From CAIWMF01 sp964402065 (GTDB taxonomy: Bacteria; Verrucomicrobiota; Verrucomicrobiia; Chthoniobacterales; UBA6821), in the NCBI GenBank assembly GCA_964402065.1, contig CAYOAN010000002.1, forward strand, positions 261,656 through 325,655: a stretch of DNA of 64,000 bases, read 5' to 3'. A program made the translations under genes and the position numbers. Position 1 is the stretch's first letter. Each line of letters begins with the position of its first letter. Positions 9,384 to 18,613 of this stretch are shown piece by piece. Below the pieces are notes generated by a model. It did no database searches. It had not been told where the DNA came from and worked only from the letters and a program-made list of their open reading frames with translations.

Positions 9384-9607
9384 TTGAGCTCGCACATGGA
9401 GATAGAATTTTTTTTCAGCAATAATTCTTTCAAGATGTTCCTTCAAATGAGGTTTTATTGTTGGCAGGGACATCTCCAAATGATTGAACTCACAAGTTCG
9501 AGTATTGAAGAACTGGCAACAACGATCATAAAGCGCGCCAGCATTGTTCTCTTGAACGCTGGCACAACGTTTTTAAGCTCTTTTTTGGCTATTGATGTTA
9601 ATGAACT
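9384..9607 (+). pseudogene. Possible decayed fragment of a glycosyltransferase family 9 (heptosyltransferase-like) gene
   Basis: One frame reads ELTSSSIEELATTIIKRA followed by SIVLLNAGTTFLSSFLAID. This resembles the heptosyltransferase stretch 'LtG.tsleElaalikrA..f.gnDsGp.HlAaAlg.P', but with the Asp-Ser-Gly and His positions lost. There is no proper start, adjacent frames carry the upstream pieces, and the fragment is about 70 codons against roughly 350 for the family. It lies between rho and a convergent membrane protein gene. The resemblance was judged by eye and is weak; chance similarity is possible. Confidence 0.3.
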
Positions 9608-10159
9608 TTAACTTGTCACAAGCTGCCAAGTGCCAAGCAAGAATAGCACAAGCCCATAGAGGAGGCCTACCCATGAGAGGAAGAACCAGAGACTGGTGTG
9701 ATTGGGCTTCACGATCCAGGTGATGAAGTTGCGGAGAAGATAAGGCATGCCAATGCAGAGGAGCCCGATAACGACCCAGATGTAAGCTAAAAACGAGAGT
9801 AGAAAGGGAAGGGCTCCTGATTGAAGGAAGGTGAGTTCCAATAAAGGGCGAGCCGCAAGGAGTGCAATTAATCCTAGTGAGCGGACTGATAAAAACTGAG
9901 GAACCAGCCAGCCAAAAAGTCCGCCACCAATGATAACAGCACCCATAATAGTACTACGAAGCGAACTAAACTCTCCCAAGTCAGTCGTCAGGGCAAAGAA
10001 GAAGGTCCAAACAAGAGCAATGATGAAAAGTATTCTTCCCCAAAATTGAGAACGAGGAAAGCGTTGTGCAAAAACCTTGAGTAGCGCAGGTGCTAAGAGA
10101 GCTACAAGATGTTTGATCGTGATAGCCAGACCAAGAAGAAGAGCGATAACGGGAAGCAT
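9608..10159 (-). CDS. Integral membrane protein, unknown function
   Basis: 183 residues with about five or six hydrophobic segments (for example LPVIALLLGLAITIKHLVAL at the N-terminus, FIIALVWTFFFALT, and FFLSWVGLLYGLVLFLLG near the C-terminus), so it is an inner-membrane protein. I do not recognise the family; no catalytic motif stands out. It lies just downstream of rnc on the same strand, about 60 bases away, and may be co-transcribed. A 7-nt-unit leader repeat precedes its ATG. Confidence 0.7.
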   Translation of the reverse strand: MLPVIALLLGLAITIKHLVALLAPALLKVFAQRFPRSQFWGRILFIIALVWTFFFALTTDLGEFSSLRSTIMGAVIIGGGLFGWLVPQFLSVRSLGLIALLAARPLLELTFLQSGALPFLLSFLAYIWVVIGLLCIGMPYLLRNFITWIVKPNHTSLWFFLSWVGLLYGLVLFLLGTWQLVTS

Positions 10160-10162
10160 GCT

Positions 10163-10197
10163 GAATAGGTTACAGACTACAAGTGGCTGGTTACAGG
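10163..10197 (-). repeat. 7-nt-unit leader repeat before the membrane protein gene
   Basis: Read on the minus strand, five 7-base units such as CCTGTAA and TCTGTAA run directly into the start, ending 3 bases before ATG. This is one of the window-wide set described in findings. Confidence 0.7.
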
Positions 10198-10217
10198 AAA
10201 AAATTTCTTCCTTTGCC

Positions 10218-11066
10218 TTAAGTCAGGCTTTTCAAAGCTTGCGTAGCAGCGGCAACTTCAGCTTCTTTTTTGCTGCGGCCTTCGCCAAAACCTAGTTCTT
10301 TTCCTTCCCAAACAACGCGGCAACGGAAATATTTAAGGTGGGCTTTGCCTCGTTCTTCCAAATGTTCATAGATTGGTGGAGAGGGGGCTTTAGACTGAAG
10401 GATTTCTTGAAGCCGGCCCTTAGGGTTGATTTCCTCAGGTTCCAACGCCACTCGATGCAGGTGTGCTGCTGCTTGTTGCAAAATGAATTTTTGTGCTCTT
10501 GCAAAGTCGCTATCTAAATAGATGGCTCCGATAAGAGCTTCGAAAGAGTCTCCTAGGATGGAAGCTCGTTCACGGCCTCCGCTAGTTTCTTCTCCACGTC
10601 CCATAATGAGGTATTTTCCTAAATCCAGACTAGCAGCATACGCTTTAAGTGCTGTTCGAGAGACAAGGCGGGTGCGGATTTTAGTGAGTGGTCCCTCTTC
10701 AAATTCAGGAAAGATTTCAAATAGGTGTACTGTCATGACCAATTGCAAGACAGCATCTCCTAAAAACTCCAAGCGCTCATTATCAAAAGGATGTTGTGAT
10801 CGATCAAGGGCAATGCTCGAATGAGTGAGCGCTTCAACAAGGAGCTGTGGATTTTTAAAGTGATAACCAATTTTATTTTCTAAATCTCTAAAAGAATTTT
10901 TTGCTCCTTGTGAGTTTTGTTGTTTTGCAATCGGTTGAAGACGATGGGTTCTTTTGTTGGGATGAGGTGAAGTCATTTCTAAATTTTTGTTTTGAGCAGA
11001 GGTCATCTCATTATTTTTAAATCTAAAGAAGTGATGGAAAATTTTTAAAAATGGAGGAATATCCAT
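10218..11066 (-). CDS. rnc: Ribonuclease III
   Basis: Double-strand-specific endoribonuclease that matures rRNA precursors and cleaves structured RNAs. The RNase III signature ERLEFLGDAVLQLV and the second catalytic stretch ASILGDSFEALIGAIYLD are intact. A double-stranded RNA-binding domain (NPKGRLQEILQSK to the C-terminus) completes the usual arrangement. At 282 residues it is longer than the usual 220-250 because of an N-terminal extension; later in-frame ATGs at 11006 and 10976 would give near-normal proteins, so the start is uncertain. It probably forms an operon with the downstream membrane protein gene. Confidence 0.95.
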   Translation of the reverse strand: MDIPPFLKIFHHFFRFKNNEMTSAQNKNLEMTSPHPNKRTHRLQPIAKQQNSQGAKNSFRDLENKIGYHFKNPQLLVEALTHSSIALDRSQHPFDNERLEFLGDAVLQLVMTVHLFEIFPEFEEGPLTKIRTRLVSRTALKAYAASLDLGKYLIMGRGEETSGGRERASILGDSFEALIGAIYLDSDFARAQKFILQQAAAHLHRVALEPEEINPKGRLQEILQSKAPSPPIYEHLEERGKAHLKYFRCRVVWEGKELGFGEGRSKKEAEVAAATQALKSLT

Positions 11067-11115
11067 AAAATTAATGATAGGTTACAGAAGAGTTAGGACT
11101 TTGCAAGTGGAGGGT

Positions 11116-12057
11116 CTAGTTTTGAGTGGAAGTAGAAGAGTAGCTGATTGGAATAGCATCTTTTGGTAAGAGAAGAGTTCTTTCAGTTACTCCGGCTAGG
11201 GACGTAGCGGGCAAAACATGTTGTTTCTGCGCTAGGATTCGCATGATAAGAGGCTGTGCGATTGAATCAGGAATGAGAGGGCGTAGTTGCAATAAAATAG
11301 CGATCCAATCAGTAAAATCCGGAAGTTGATTTATAGGATCCTGGAAAAGGCTTTTTTCTAGTTTGCCTGTGCTTGGGTTAATATGATGAAGAACATCTTG
11401 TTGATAACTATCTGGTAGCAGCTGGAAATTTTTTTCTCCTATTGATGAAGAAAAGGAAAAATAAGGGAGAGCTTTTTGAAGTAAGGACGTCTTGCTTTTC
11501 TGATCTTCACGATGAATGGGATTCCAGTAACCCGTTTGTAGATTTTTAACAAAAAGAATTTGTGGTAGTGGTTGTTTAGAAATATTAGCTGCTGTGTGCC
11601 ATTGCTTACACCCAGGGCAATAAATTAATGTCCTAAACAGAGAAGAAGCTTCTTGTGGTAGAGCAGGCTTCAATAAGCTTCCACTTTTATTTTCGGAGAC
11701 AGTGGTTAATTTTTGGCTGCGGCTAATTGCTAAAGAAGAGCTTTGACTTCCAATATTTCTTCGTTGTTGTGCTGAAAAATCAGCCGTTGAGAACTGATTT
11801 TTGCTGGAGGCATTTTTTTCCTCTTCTAGTTTAGGACGAGAAAACATCATCAAGGGAGAGGAAATGTTTTGAGCAACGATAGTGCAACGACAATCTTTTT
11901 TTTTCAGAGAAGGGTCACTCTCATTATCAGCACATTGATCGTCTTCATGATCAGTAATGACTTCAGAAGTAGGAGCAGAAAGTGGGGAGGGGATTTCTCC
12001 AATTGCAAGAAGAGAAAAGTTTAGTAACAGTAAAAAGAGAATAAAAATTTTTTTCAT
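11116..12057 (-). CDS. Exported hypothetical protein with a CPGC motif
   Basis: About 313 residues from the ATG at 12057, which places a typical signal peptide (MKKIFILFLLLLNFSLLAIG) at the start; the frame is open a little further upstream, but without that sense. The mature protein is Ser-rich and probably disordered at first. It has an early CADNESDPSLKKKDCRC cysteine cluster and a YCPGCKQWH motif near the middle, which could bind metal or form disulfides. The C-terminal third looks globular. I do not recognise the family. It reads in the same direction as rnc, about 50 bases upstream, so a shared transcript is possible. Confidence 0.6.
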   Translation of the reverse strand: MKKIFILFLLLLNFSLLAIGEIPSPLSAPTSEVITDHEDDQCADNESDPSLKKKDCRCTIVAQNISSPLMMFSRPKLEEEKNASSKNQFSTADFSAQQRRNIGSQSSSLAISRSQKLTTVSENKSGSLLKPALPQEASSLFRTLIYCPGCKQWHTAANISKQPLPQILFVKNLQTGYWNPIHREDQKSKTSLLQKALPYFSFSSSIGEKNFQLLPDSYQQDVLHHINPSTGKLEKSLFQDPINQLPDFTDWIAILLQLRPLIPDSIAQPLIMRILAQKQHVLPATSLAGVTERTLLLPKDAIPISYSSTSTQN

Positions 12058-12206
12058 AAGAAATAGACGAGCTATTGAACAATAAGGACGAGAACTATTC
12101 TTGTTATGCTTCGCATTGAACAAGAGTCTCCAACATGGAGACGTAAGAGAAAGGTTTGAGCTAAGAAGTAATAAACGTCTGCCGCAAGCGGCTTAGATGT
12201 TTAACG

Positions 12207-12638
12207 TTAAACTACGGGGCTCAAACTATCGCAGAGGATGGTGCGAGGAGGCGGAAGGAGGGGCCTTGTATTAGGGCCACCATAAAAACTTTTTCTTATT
12301 AAAGGAAAACAAAAGCAGGTTGGAAAAAGTGCAGTCAAAGAAAAGGGCTGCTCTAAAACAGCTTCTTTCTTTTTAAAAGTCTCAGTTACAAAATTATTTT
12401 TCTTTTCCTGCTGCTTAGCTTGTTCAATCTTTTTACAAAGAGGGCAGCAATGTTTGCCATCAAAGGTTTTTTTGATAGCTGTCTGAAAAGACCCCTGTGT
12501 TGAGTAGGTATGCATCATGCGCCCCCAGGCTACACCTTGAAGCAAAGCCCAATGCCCTCCACTCAAAGAAAAGAGCGCCATGGCAATTGAGAGAGTGCCA
12601 ATCAAACGAGAAGTGCTGGGGAAAAAGCCACGAAGCAT
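12207..12638 (-). CDS. Small membrane-anchored protein with a CCPLC motif
   Basis: 143 residues. A hydrophobic segment near the N-terminus (LIGTLSIAMALFSLSGGHWA) should span or enter the membrane. It is followed by VAWGRMMHTYS and then KTFDGKHCCPLCKKIEQAK, a paired-cysteine motif on a helix that may bind a metal. The C-terminus is Pro-rich. From memory, small proteins of this arrangement occur in Verrucomicrobia, but I cannot assign a function. It is transcribed in the same direction as the exported protein that follows, about 150 bases away. Confidence 0.6.
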   Translation of the reverse strand: MLRGFFPSTSRLIGTLSIAMALFSLSGGHWALLQGVAWGRMMHTYSTQGSFQTAIKKTFDGKHCCPLCKKIEQAKQQEKKNNFVTETFKKKEAVLEQPFSLTALFPTCFCFPLIRKSFYGGPNTRPLLPPPRTILCDSLSPVV

Positions 12639-12736
12639 TAGGCCTCCGATTAAAACAAAAATGATCTTTTTTTACTAGGGGAAATTTTTTCTTGGTGAAG
12701 CATGCAAAGAAATGCTACAGTGATGCCTTCATTTTC

Positions 12737-12808
<72 letters not shown>

Positions 12809-13150
12809 CTTCATTGATTCACGATAACAGTATGCGTGTAGCAGATTAAGCTAATTAGGCATTGCTAAAATGAAGTTTTCTTTCTTGAGCGATGGGCTCA
12901 TTCAAAAGTCACGGACATGATTTCCTGAACGACTTGCAACCAAGGAGTGTCGTATCATTGACAATGGGTCAACATATTAGCAGCGCTGGATTTGTTTCTG
13001 CAGCAAGAGAGCAAGAGCCCTGCCATACTTGAAGCATTTCAAACAGTCTGGTTATTTAAGCAAATTATATTCCAGAAACTTCAGCTGCTTATTAGCAAAA
13101 CCTAATCAGCTTAAACTACAATACTTCATCTGCTGTACTACAGGATGGAG
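12809..13150. other. Intergenic region, nothing recognised
   Basis: About 340 bases between tRNA-Lys and the SYLF gene. I see no coding frame, repeat family member or clear hairpin. Confidence 0.4.
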
Positions 13151-13705
13151 CTACTCACTAGGAGTATACGGCGTGATTTTAGTCCCTTGAATGCTGATTC
13201 CTGCCATCAATCCTTTTTGGTCAAAGAAGAAAGCATACATATCTTTTTGGAGTGTTGTTGTAGAAAAACCGGCAGCAACACCTCGGTCAACAATTGTTAA
13301 GCTTGGAGCAGTACCAAGCTCAAATCCTTCGCTATTGTGAAGATAATTGAGTGCTTTTGTATTCATGAGAAAAAGAGCATAGCCAAATTTTTGAAGACCA
13401 GCTTGTAATCCCCACGATGCAGAAGTGGTGTTGTAGTAGCCTGCAACGCTTCCTCCCGTGAATAAAACACCATCACCACGCTGCGCTCCAACTATGAATC
13501 CTCCTTTCCAAATACCAGGGAATACGAGTACTCCAGCTGCTTGCTCGCCAATAGTTCGTGCTTTTGGATTTTTTTTGTATAGTTCTTCCAGTGCTTTGCG
13601 AGCTTCTTTTTCTAGTTTATGTGCACTGGCTGCCATGCTTGGAGCCGCGGTAAACAAGGAAAATAGTGAGAGGGTCAATGCGATGAGAATGTTTTTTTTG
13701 ATCAT
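13151..13705 (-). CDS. SYLF (Ysc84-type) lipid-binding domain protein, exported
   Basis: 184 residues from the ATG at 13705, which opens with a signal peptide (MIKKNILIALTLSLFSLF, cleavage near SMA-A). The rest is one SYLF/Ysc84 domain: a helix rich in Lys/Glu (EKEARKALEELYKKNP), then GVLVFPGIWKGGFIVGAQRG, VAGYYNTTSASWGLQAGLQ and the C-terminal AFFFDQKGLMAGISIQGTKI. This family binds phosphoinositides in eukaryotes; bacterial members are periplasmic or outer-membrane proteins of unclear role. The start was chosen because it preserves the signal peptide. It follows katA in the same direction, about 100 bases away, and may share its transcript. Confidence 0.88.
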   Translation of the reverse strand: MIKKNILIALTLSLFSLFTAAPSMAASAHKLEKEARKALEELYKKNPKARTIGEQAAGVLVFPGIWKGGFIVGAQRGDGVLFTGGSVAGYYNTTSASWGLQAGLQKFGYALFLMNTKALNYLHNSEGFELGTAPSLTIVDRGVAAGFSTTTLQKDMYAFFFDQKGLMAGISIQGTKITPYTPSE

Positions 13706-13804
13706 AAAGATAGGTGGATTTTGTTCAGTTCTAAAAAAGGAGATTGGGTCTGTCAACGAAGTTGTTTAATGGAAAAGCAAATTTTGCCTAGCTTTTTGGT
13801 GGAG

Positions 13805-15235
13805 TTATAGCCTTTTTCGGACTCCCTCGCCATAAGCAGGATCCGCTTGGTCAAAAAGTTTGCATTGTCTCTCTTGAATTTCAGAAGGGACATCTTTCAT
13901 CGCTGTCGCAATATTAGAAAAAAGTCGTTCTTGAGCGTCTGGTGACATTAAACGAAAGAGGTTTCCTGCTTGATTGAAATTATCATTGCCAGTATTCCCA
14001 TCAAAACGATCAGCGGTGACGCAACCAAGATCCAGCGGCGGTTCTGCAATGCTCGGATCCTCTTTAGGTCCTCCAAAGCTATTAGGTTCGTAATAGGCAT
14101 TACCCATGTTCGGTTCATCAAAGCGCATGGCTCCATCGTGATGATATGTGGCGATGGGGCAGCGGGGACGATTAACAGGAAGCATTTCATAGTGAGTGCC
14201 CAGACGATGACGGTGGGCATCTGCATAACTAAAGACTCGGGCTTGAAGCATCTTGTCAGGCGAGAAGCTAATCCCAGGAACAATATTAGAAGGAGAGAAA
14301 GCGGCCTGCTCAATCTCTGCAAAATAGTTTTCAGGATTGCGATTCAGTTCCAACTGGCCAACATTGATGAGCGGATAATCTTTGTGTGGCCAGACTTTAG
14401 TGAGGTCGAAAGGATTAAAGGAACAATGCTGAGCCTGCTCTTCGGTCATGACTTGAATTTGCATGTTCCAACGTGGAAAATGTTCCTTTTCGATTGCTTC
14501 AAAAAGATCACGTTGATTGCTTTCACGATCACGACCAATCAATTGTTCGGCTTCAGCATTAGTCATGAACTTAATGCCTTGTGCTGTTTTGAAATGAAAC
14601 TTTACCCAATGACGTTGGCCTTCCTTGTTAATAAGGCTGTAGGTGTGGCTTCCATAGCCATTCATATGACGAAAGTTGAGAGGGATGCCACGATCAGAAA
14701 ATAAAATCGTGACTTGATGCAGGCTCTCTGGTGAGAGAGACCAAAAATCCCACATTGCTGTGGCGCTGCGCAAGTGCGTCTTGGGATGACGTTTTTGTGT
14801 GTGAATAAAATCAGGAAATTTATAGGGGTCTCGTACGAAGAAGACAGGGGTATTATTTCCAACAAGATCCCAGTTGCCTTCCTTTGTATAAAACTTCATC
14901 GCAAATCCACGCACATCTCGCTCAGCATCGGCGGCACCGAGTTCGCCTGCTACCGTCGAGAAGCGGACAAGGCATTCTGTTTTTGTGCCTGGCTGTAATG
15001 CTTGAGCTCGTGTGTACTTTGAAATATCGCCAGTGATCGTCAGTGTCCCGTAAGCTCCAGATCCTTTGGCATGAACGGTCCGTTCTGGAATTCGCTCACG
15101 ATTTTGATGTGCGAGTTTTTCAACAAGCTGATAGTCGGTCATCAACAGCGGCCCACGCGGGCCAGCCGTAAGACTGTATTGATTGCTGGCAAAGGGACAA
15201 CCGGCGGTGGTCGTGATGGTTTTGTTGGAGCTCAT
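13805..15235 (-). CDS. katA: Haem catalase, small-subunit monofunctional type
   Basis: Breaks hydrogen peroxide into water and oxygen. 476 residues, the length of clade-3 small-subunit catalases. The distal haem His is in RTVHAKGSGAYG (His55), the distal Asn in VGNNTPVFFVRDP, and the proximal Tyr in ARVFSYADAHRHRLG. NADPH-site residues around the HSYSLIN-like stretch (HTYSLINKEG) are also present. It is divergent from the MFS gene with only about 60 bases between the starts, so both promoters must be crowded there or shared. No Shine-Dalgarno sequence is present; a 7-nt repeat leader precedes the ATG. Confidence 0.97.
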   Translation of the reverse strand: MSSNKTITTTAGCPFASNQYSLTAGPRGPLLMTDYQLVEKLAHQNRERIPERTVHAKGSGAYGTLTITGDISKYTRAQALQPGTKTECLVRFSTVAGELGAADAERDVRGFAMKFYTKEGNWDLVGNNTPVFFVRDPYKFPDFIHTQKRHPKTHLRSATAMWDFWSLSPESLHQVTILFSDRGIPLNFRHMNGYGSHTYSLINKEGQRHWVKFHFKTAQGIKFMTNAEAEQLIGRDRESNQRDLFEAIEKEHFPRWNMQIQVMTEEQAQHCSFNPFDLTKVWPHKDYPLINVGQLELNRNPENYFAEIEQAAFSPSNIVPGISFSPDKMLQARVFSYADAHRHRLGTHYEMLPVNRPRCPIATYHHDGAMRFDEPNMGNAYYEPNSFGGPKEDPSIAEPPLDLGCVTADRFDGNTGNDNFNQAGNLFRLMSPDAQERLFSNIATAMKDVPSEIQERQCKLFDQADPAYGEGVRKRL

Positions 15236-15238
15236 CCA

Positions 15239-15266
15239 TTGAGGCTATAGCTTGCAGGTTGCAGGT
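15239..15266 (-). repeat. 7-nt-unit leader repeat before katA
   Basis: On the minus strand, units such as ACCTGCA (twice in a row) and AGCTATA step every 7 bases up to the katA ATG. The run lies between the divergent katA and MFS starts. Confidence 0.65.
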
Positions 15267-15296
15267 GACAATTTTTTTGTTATGTTATTTTTTCCC

Positions 15297-16469
15297 ATGA
15301 CCAAAAAACAACTTCAACTCGGAACGCTTCTGTTTGCAGTCTTCATCGACATGCTTGGATTTGGAATTGTGATGCCAATTTTGCCTCGTTATGCGGAAAT
15401 TCTGGGAGCCCCTGCGTGGCAAATCGGATGGGTGATGGGAATCTTTTCATTAGCGCAATTAATCATGCTTCCTTTTTGGGGGCACCTTTCCGATCGGATA
15501 GGACGTAAGCCTGTTCTTGTTATCAGCATGTTAGGAACCGCTGTTGGTTATTTGGTTATGGGAGTCGCGCACTCGATGATGATTGTGCTCTTGGGACGGG
15601 CTCTAGATGGTGCTGCTGGAGGCAATATGAGCGTGATTCAGGCTTCGGTGACTGATCTTACTACGCCCGAAGAGCGTGCCGGTATGATGGGAAAAATAGG
15701 GGCCGCTTATGGATTTGGATTTATTTTTGGGCCAGCTTTGGGGGGGTGGAGTGCCCATTATTGGGGGAGTGCTGCTCCTATGTTGATAGGATCTTGCTTG
15801 GCGGCTCTCAATGTTTTTCTTATCATCGCGATCCTTCCTGAGCCATCGAACGAGCTAAAAGTAAAACATAAAGAGCATCAGTCTCTTTGGAGAATTTTAG
15901 AACATGTTGATAAGAAAAAATACCTTCCAGCAGTTTCAACATTTTTTTGTTTTGTTCTTGGTTTTTCGATGATGATGACACTGCTCGCTCTTTTTTTCTA
16001 CCATCGTTACGGAGTTAATGAACTCAAAGTAGGGTATGTCTATGCAATGTTCGGAGTTATTGCGATTGTTCTTGAGGGGGGATTATTTGGAGTGTTGGCA
16101 AAAAAATTTAGTAGTCGGCGTATCGCTATTGTTGGTGCGCTGTTATTAATGGGAGCTGCTTTTGTGATGCCATTAACCTGGAATATAATGATGGCTGTTT
16201 GGTGTTGTGCTATTTTAGCTATTGGAGATAGCTTGCTCACGCCTGTTCTTCCGACTGTTGTCTCTAAAAGCGTTAATGAACAATGGCAAGGAGCGGCATT
16301 TGGATTTTATCAATCAGCTGGCTGTCTTGCTCGCTGTATTGGGCCCGTCATGGCAGGATCTTTTCTTGCCATGAACCTTCAGGGTCCTCATTATGCTCTG
16401 ACTTCTTTTTGGATAGCCTCAGGATTTCTGTTTTTAGCTTTTTTCTTTTCACTTAAACTACCTCAATGA
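15297..16469 (+). CDS. MFS transporter, TetA-like 12-helix drug/metabolite antiporter
   Basis: About 390 residues from the ATG at 15297, which begins with basic MTKKQLQLG before helix 1. Twelve hydrophobic segments are visible. The family motif between helices 2 and 3, GHLSDRIGRKPVL, and the FGIVMPILPRYAE segment after helix 1 place it in the DHA1/TetA-like branch of the major facilitator superfamily. The substrate cannot be read from sequence; a tetracycline label would be overreach. Its stop overlaps the start of the terC-like gene by four bases (ATGA), which is translational coupling. Confidence 0.9.
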   Translation: MTKKQLQLGTLLFAVFIDMLGFGIVMPILPRYAEILGAPAWQIGWVMGIFSLAQLIMLPFWGHLSDRIGRKPVLVISMLGTAVGYLVMGVAHSMMIVLLGRALDGAAGGNMSVIQASVTDLTTPEERAGMMGKIGAAYGFGFIFGPALGGWSAHYWGSAAPMLIGSCLAALNVFLIIAILPEPSNELKVKHKEHQSLWRILEHVDKKKYLPAVSTFFCFVLGFSMMMTLLALFFYHRYGVNELKVGYVYAMFGVIAIVLEGGLFGVLAKKFSSRRIAIVGALLLMGAAFVMPLTWNIMMAVWCCAILAIGDSLLTPVLPTVVSKSVNEQWQGAAFGFYQSAGCLARCIGPVMAGSFLAMNLQGPHYALTSFWIASGFLFLAFFFSLKLPQ

Positions 16470-17179
16470 TACTCGACTTTTTTAATTGGCAATCACTCGT
16501 TCTGCTAGGCGTTTTGGTTGGGCTCGAATTGGTGCTAGGTATCGATAACATTTTAGTCATTTCCTTAGTAGTAGAGCCTCTTTCTGCTCACTTGCGGCAG
16601 CGGGCTCGAAAAATTGGACTTTTAATTGCTCTTTTATTAAGAATTTTCTTCATTGTAGGAGTTTTCTCTTTGGTGCGACTTACGACTCCCTGTATTGGGG
16701 CTTTTTCAGTGAAAGACTTGTTTTTGTTAAGTGGTGGCTTGTTTCTAATAGCTAAAGGAGTTTTTGAACTTTATGAAATGTTGTTTGCTAAGAACAAAAC
16801 AGAAGTAAAACATCCTGTTAGAGCAAGTGCTATGGCTACTGCTGTGATGCAGATCATTATGCTTGATTTGCTTTTTTCTATTGATTCCGTCATCACGGCC
16901 GTTGGTTTAACAAATCATCTTTCGATTATTGTTGCTGCAGTCATCCTTTCCTTCCTCGCCGTTTTGTGTTACGTAGGCCCTCTGGGAGAATTTATTTTAA
17001 AATATCCTTCGTTAAAAATTTTGGCTCTAACCTTTCTAGCCATGATTGGCGGAAATTTAATGCTTCAAGGATTAAGATATCATGTTTTGGAACAAGGTAT
17101 CTATGTTGCCATTGTTTTTGCTGTTGTCGTTGAGTTATTACAAATGCTGTATCAAAAAACTCATACATCCCAAGACTAG
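16466..17179 (+). CDS. TerC family integral membrane protein
   Basis: 237 residues with about seven membrane helices. The TerC signatures are visible: GLELVLGIDNILVIS in the first helix and LDLLFSIDSVITAVGL in the middle, each with an acidic residue inside a helix, as in proposed metal-ion transporters of this family. TerC proteins are linked to manganese export or metal homeostasis and tellurite resistance. It is coupled to the MFS gene by an ATGA overlap and is followed after five bases by a HAD hydrolase, so the three form one operon. Confidence 0.92.
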   Translation: MILDFFNWQSLVLLGVLVGLELVLGIDNILVISLVVEPLSAHLRQRARKIGLLIALLLRIFFIVGVFSLVRLTTPCIGAFSVKDLFLLSGGLFLIAKGVFELYEMLFAKNKTEVKHPVRASAMATAVMQIIMLDLLFSIDSVITAVGLTNHLSIIVAAVILSFLAVLCYVGPLGEFILKYPSLKILALTFLAMIGGNLMLQGLRYHVLEQGIYVAIVFAVVVELLQMLYQKTHTSQD

Positions 17180-17184
17180 AGAAA

Positions 17185-18000
17185 ATGTCAGCAGTAAAAC
17201 TCCTTAGTACTGATTTTGATGGGACCTTAATAGAGTCTTCTTCGACGGAGCCTGCCTCTGCTTTTCCTGTTAAAGAAAAGTGCAATCGCCTCTTGAGCGT
17301 AGCATTGAGTGAATTGGTTGAAGCAGGAAGCCTCTGGGTGATTAACACTGGAAGGCCGCTAGACCTTTTGCTCATGGGATTAGAATTTTTTGAGCCCCCC
17401 GTCAAACCTCATTACCTGATCACGAATGAGCGTCATATTTATCATTATCATGATAGTGGAGAGGTAGAAGCACTCGGAGATTGGAATCGGCGATGCGATG
17501 AAGAACATGAGTTGCTTTTTAAAACCTCAGGATCTTTTTTTGAAAAAGTTCATCAACTCATTGCCGAATATGGAGAAGATGTTACTTTTTTAGAAAGCAT
17601 GAGCGGCATTCCTGAGGAGCTTTTAGTGAAAAATGAAGCTTTGCTCGATGAGCTTTCTCTCAGGATTTTGGAGTTATCAGGACGGCCCAAGGAATTTTTC
17701 TTTCAGCGGAGTCATATCCATCTTCACTTTTGTCATGGCTCTTACAATAAAGGATCATCGCTTAGTGAGTTGAGTCGCTTTTTATCAATTCAGCCATCGC
17801 ACACGCTTGCCATTGGTGATTATCACAATGATATTGCTATGCTCACTGGAGAAGTGGCTGCTATGGTTGCCTGTCCATCCAATGCGCACGAGGTGGTTAA
17901 GCAAACAGTTAAGAAAGCAGGAGGGCATATTTCTTCGCATCGAAGCAGTCAAGGAACCGCGGAGGCAATTAGAATTTATCAAGCTCAAGAAGAAAAATAG
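17185..18000 (+). CDS. HAD-superfamily hydrolase (Cof-like phosphatase)
   Basis: 271 residues. HAD motif I is STDFDGTLIE with nucleophile D10 and acid D12; motif II is INTGRP; the Lys of motif III is in the SYNKGSSL segment; motif IV is IGDYHNDIAML. The large cap between motifs II and III and the HNDIAML ending match the Cof/sucrose-phosphatase type II HAD branch, which acts on sugar or nucleotide phosphates. The substrate is unknown. It is the last gene of the MFS-terC unit, five bases after terC. Confidence 0.9.
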   Translation: MSAVKLLSTDFDGTLIESSSTEPASAFPVKEKCNRLLSVALSELVEAGSLWVINTGRPLDLLLMGLEFFEPPVKPHYLITNERHIYHYHDSGEVEALGDWNRRCDEEHELLFKTSGSFFEKVHQLIAEYGEDVTFLESMSGIPEELLVKNEALLDELSLRILELSGRPKEFFFQRSHIHLHFCHGSYNKGSSLSELSRFLSIQPSHTLAIGDYHNDIAMLTGEVAAMVACPSNAHEVVKQTVKKAGGHISSHRSSQGTAEAIRIYQAQEEK

Positions 18001-18295
18001 AGAAGGCTGCTATAGATTCAGAATCTTGAGAAAGCTAGGGGGCTCTTGAGGGCAAAAATTTTGCTTTTTCTACAGAGAGAGAAATGGTCTAACGTTTATC
18101 TTAAACAAATAAAAACATAGCAACTTTCTTTTGTTAAAAGAAATACAGCAAAATTAGAAAGCCCTGTTGAACCGCTATCCTTATACCAAGGGCTCTCATC
18201 AAAAGCGTTTTAGGGGTATTCTAGAGTGTTTTTAAAAACTGTAGCCGCGCATGGCAGCGTCACGCTAGTGCTCATGTCTTCGAGTATCCGAATAT

Positions 18296-18460
18296 GTAGT
18301 TAAATTACTTAGAGATTACAACAAGTTGACTTGATCTTAGTTAGGAACAAGCAGCGTTCTCATCCCATCACGTTATCGTTGAGATAGCGCTTGGTCTCCG
18401 GCCTTGCCTTTTCTAAAAATCTCTGCGTTCTTTCCTGTAATTTCTAACTAATTTAACTAT
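18296..18460 (+). repeat. 165-bp intergenic repeat, type A, copy 2
   Basis: Same length and orientation as the copy at 7281, with TAGTTAAATTACTTAG at the left and CTAACTAATTTAACTA at the right. Changes in the two ends are partly compensatory: T-T-A-A here replaces T-C-A-A on the left, and TTAA replaces TTGA on the right. It lies between the HAD and phosphopantetheinyl transferase genes. Confidence 0.9.
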
Positions 18461-18561
18461 GCTGTCGAGCTGTGCGCTTCGTTCTTGAGGCTGCACTGGT
18501 TTGCATTTGTTTCAAGAGAATTAAAGCACTAGGGATTTTTTAATCAGGTTTTTCATTTTAC

Positions 18562-18603
18562 CCTGTAGCCTGTAACAAGTAGTCTGTACCCTTGAGTCTC
18601 TTT
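18562..18603 (+). repeat. 7-nt-unit leader repeat before the phosphopantetheinyl transferase
   Basis: Six 7-base units, for example CCTGTAG followed by CCTGTAA, end 10 bases before the ATG at 18614. Confidence 0.75.
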
Positions 18604-18613
18604 TTGCTATTCG

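Noticed and set aside
15297..16469. Calling the MFS gene a tetracycline resistance gene
   Set aside because: The TetA-like motifs are shared by many DHA1 transporters; nothing in the sequence fixes the substrate.
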